This document shows positions 62,966 through 64,000 of a stretch of DNA of 64,000 nucleotides, piece by piece (the first letter of the stretch is position 1; every line of letters starts with the position of its first letter). Both the position numbers and the translations under genes were made by a program. This DNA comes from Azospirillum sp. SYSU D00513 (lineage in GTDB: Bacteria; Pseudomonadota; Alphaproteobacteria; Azospirillales; Azospirillaceae): contig NZ_JAFIQV010000003.1 of assembly GCF_017356015.1 (NCBI RefSeq), forward strand, positions 186,001 through 250,000, written 5' to 3'. Under the pieces are notes generated by a model, which did no database searches, was not told the origin of the DNA, and worked only from the letters and a program-made list of their open reading frames with translations.

Positions 62966-63043
62966 TAATGGCTCGCGCGAATTGCCGGCGGGGTCATGAA
63001 CCACCGTCCGGCACGCGACGCAAACAGGCAGAGGGGGATGGCG

Positions 63044-63544
63044 ATGCACGCACAGACAGGACAGACCATTTCACGATTGAAAGCCGCGCCGAGCGCAATC
63101 GGCGTGAAGAGCCCGCAGAACCTCGCGGGCGGCCTTGTGCTGATCGGCATCGCGCTGCTGGTGTTCTGGCAGACCCAGGACCTCGCCACCGGCACCGCCG
63201 TGCGCATGGGGCCGGGCTACTTCCCCCGCCTGCTCGCCATCCTCATCGCGGCCTGCGGCGTGGCGCTCGCCGGCACCTCGCTCGCCGTCCGCGGCCCCAG
63301 GCTCGAAGGCTGGGCCCTGCGCCCCCTCCTCTTCATCCTCGGCTCCATCGTCTTCTTCGCCTTCGCCATCCGGCCCCTCGGGCTGGTCGCGACCGGCGCC
63401 ATCCTCGTCCTGCTCAGCTCCTTCGGCTCCACCGAGGTGCGCTGGAAGGAAACCATCCTCTTCGCCGTCGGCCTGCTGGTCTTCACGGTCCTCCTCTTCC
63501 CCATCGCCCTCGGCCTGCCCATGCCGATCTGGCCGAGGTTCTGA
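63044..63544 (+). CDS. tctB: Tripartite tricarboxylate transporter, small membrane subunit TctB
   Basis: A 166-residue protein with four hydrophobic segments: LAGGLVLIGIALLVFW, YFPRLLAILIAACGVAL, PLLFILGSIVFFAFAI and TILFAVGLLVFTVLLF, plus the conserved MGPGYFPRLLA. It is the TctB component. ATG 63044 is favoured by GAGGGGG spacing; 63038 is possible. TctA follows after 1 bp. Confidence 0.85.
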   Translation: MHAQTGQTISRLKAAPSAIGVKSPQNLAGGLVLIGIALLVFWQTQDLATGTAVRMGPGYFPRLLAILIAACGVALAGTSLAVRGPRLEGWALRPLLFILGSIVFFAFAIRPLGLVATGAILVLLSSFGSTEVRWKETILFAVGLLVFTVLLFPIALGLPMPIWPRF

Positions 63545-63545
63545 C

Positions 63546-64000
63546 ATGGACATCCTCAGCAACCTGGCGCTCGGCATGGGCGTCGCCTTCACGCCGCTCA
63601 ACCTCGGCCTCTGCCTCGTCGGCGCCCTGGTCGGCACCCTCATCGGCGTGCTGCCCGGCCTCGGGCCCATCGCCACCATCGCGATGCTCCTGCCGCTCAC
63701 CTTCAACCTCGACGCCACCGGCGCCCTCATCATGCTGGCCGGCATCTATTACGGTGCCCAGTATGGCGGCTCCACCACCGCCATCCTCGTCAACATGCCC
63801 GGCGAGTCCTCCTCCGTCGTCACCACGCTCGACGGACACCAGATGGCCCGCCAGGGACGCGCCGGCGCCGCACTCGGCATGGCCGCACTCGGCTCCTTCT
63901 TCGCCGGATCGGTCGCCACCATCGTCGTCGCCGTGCTCGGCCCCATCCTCGCCGGCGTCGCCCAGCAGTTCGGCGCGCCGGAGTATTTCTCCCTCATGGT
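63546..64000 (+). CDS. tctA: Tripartite tricarboxylate transporter, large membrane subunit TctA (partial)
   Basis: The first 151 codons of TctA; the window ends inside it. GVLPGLGPIATIAMLLPLT is the family signature, then YYGAQYGGSTTAILVNMPGE. It forms the membrane channel with TctB; the binding protein TctC is not seen here. The solute is a carboxylate of unknown type. Confidence 0.9.
   Translation, partial: MDILSNLALGMGVAFTPLNLGLCLVGALVGTLIGVLPGLGPIATIAMLLPLTFNLDATGALIMLAGIYYGAQYGGSTTAILVNMPGESSSVVTTLDGHQMARQGRAGAALGMAALGSFFAGSVATIVVAVLGPILAGVAQQFGAPEYFSLM

Noticed and set aside
1..64000. tRNA, rRNA, CRISPR array or insertion sequence
   Set aside because: No tRNA cloverleaf, rRNA segment, regular repeat-spacer array, transposase or terminal inverted repeats were seen in the gaps. 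A covariance-model search was not possible here.

Overview
The window is high-GC, densely coded DNA with the gene content of an alphaproteobacterium. Co-occurrence of a RepA-type iteron replicon, HWE-family histidine kinases, a bacteriophytochrome, adenosylcobalamin-dependent NrdJ and a Nit1C cluster points to the Azospirillum/Azospirillaceae group; this placement is inferred from gene content, not from a marker gene. A plasmid-type origin and parAB sit beside core genes (ftsEX, nrdJ, a plsC-like gene), so the replicon is best read as a chromid or large plasmid.

Layout. 1-3.6 kb: two GNAT acetyltransferases, a DUF1612/HTH protein of the plasmid-associated RHE_PE00001 type, an Rrf2 regulator and an MBL-fold hydrolase. 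3.7-5.9 kb: parA-parB, with three copies of a 16-bp palindrome (candidate parS) in or beside this segment and a fourth at 17.0 kb. 6.0-7.4 kb: a MocR-type regulator. 7.6-17.0 kb: a Nit1C operon (MSMEG_0572-type protein, nitrilase, radical SAM, GNAT, AIR-synthase-like, glycosyltransferase, MSMEG_0570-type protein, flavoprotein) behind a textbook sigma-54 promoter and an NtrC-like site, extended by an LnmK-like (Pnap_2097 family) protein and a secreted cyclase-family protein. 17.1-20.8 kb: D-amino-acid oxidoreductase, ornithine-cyclodeaminase-like protein and a royal-jelly/dopachrome-tautomerase-like protein. 20.8-26.4 kb: a cobalt-type nitrile hydratase operon with CobW-type activator, CbiM-like permease, GlxA-type regulator and aldo/keto reductase. 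26.6-28.8 kb: an AlkC-like DNA repair gene, a decayed EAL-domain remnant and a hypothetical gene.

29.1-30.9 kb is the origin: a RepA-family initiator gene flanked on both sides by about eleven iterons of consensus CCACMAGATTACGC, with an AT-rich stretch just upstream. 31.0-33.6 kb: zinc-ribbon/DUF3426 protein and a CheY/HWE-kinase pair. 33.8-45.3 kb: the hut regulon (hutC-hutF divergent from hutIHGU), an AAA ATPase, and an SsuA/NMT1-type ABC transporter with its own HutC-like operator. 45.4-48.3 kb: an orphan XRE regulator, a REP-like element, ftsE-ftsX-ydcF. 48.7-57.1 kb: light/PAS signalling (bacteriophytochrome, Rcp1-like regulator, REC-PAS-HWE kinase, CheY, then a multi-PAS hybrid kinase). 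57.1-64.0 kb: plsC-like, nrdJ, a hypothetical gene, a response regulator, an alpha/beta hydrolase, and a tctB-tctA pair behind a second sigma-54 promoter; tctA runs off the window.

Two themes stand out. First, nitrogen scavenging: Nit1C, nitrile hydratase, D-amino-acid/imine enzymes and histidine degradation lie within 40 kb, the first under sigma-54 control. Second, replicon maintenance: iterons, an initiator, parAB and parS-like palindromes. No tRNA, rRNA, CRISPR array or insertion sequence was recognised.
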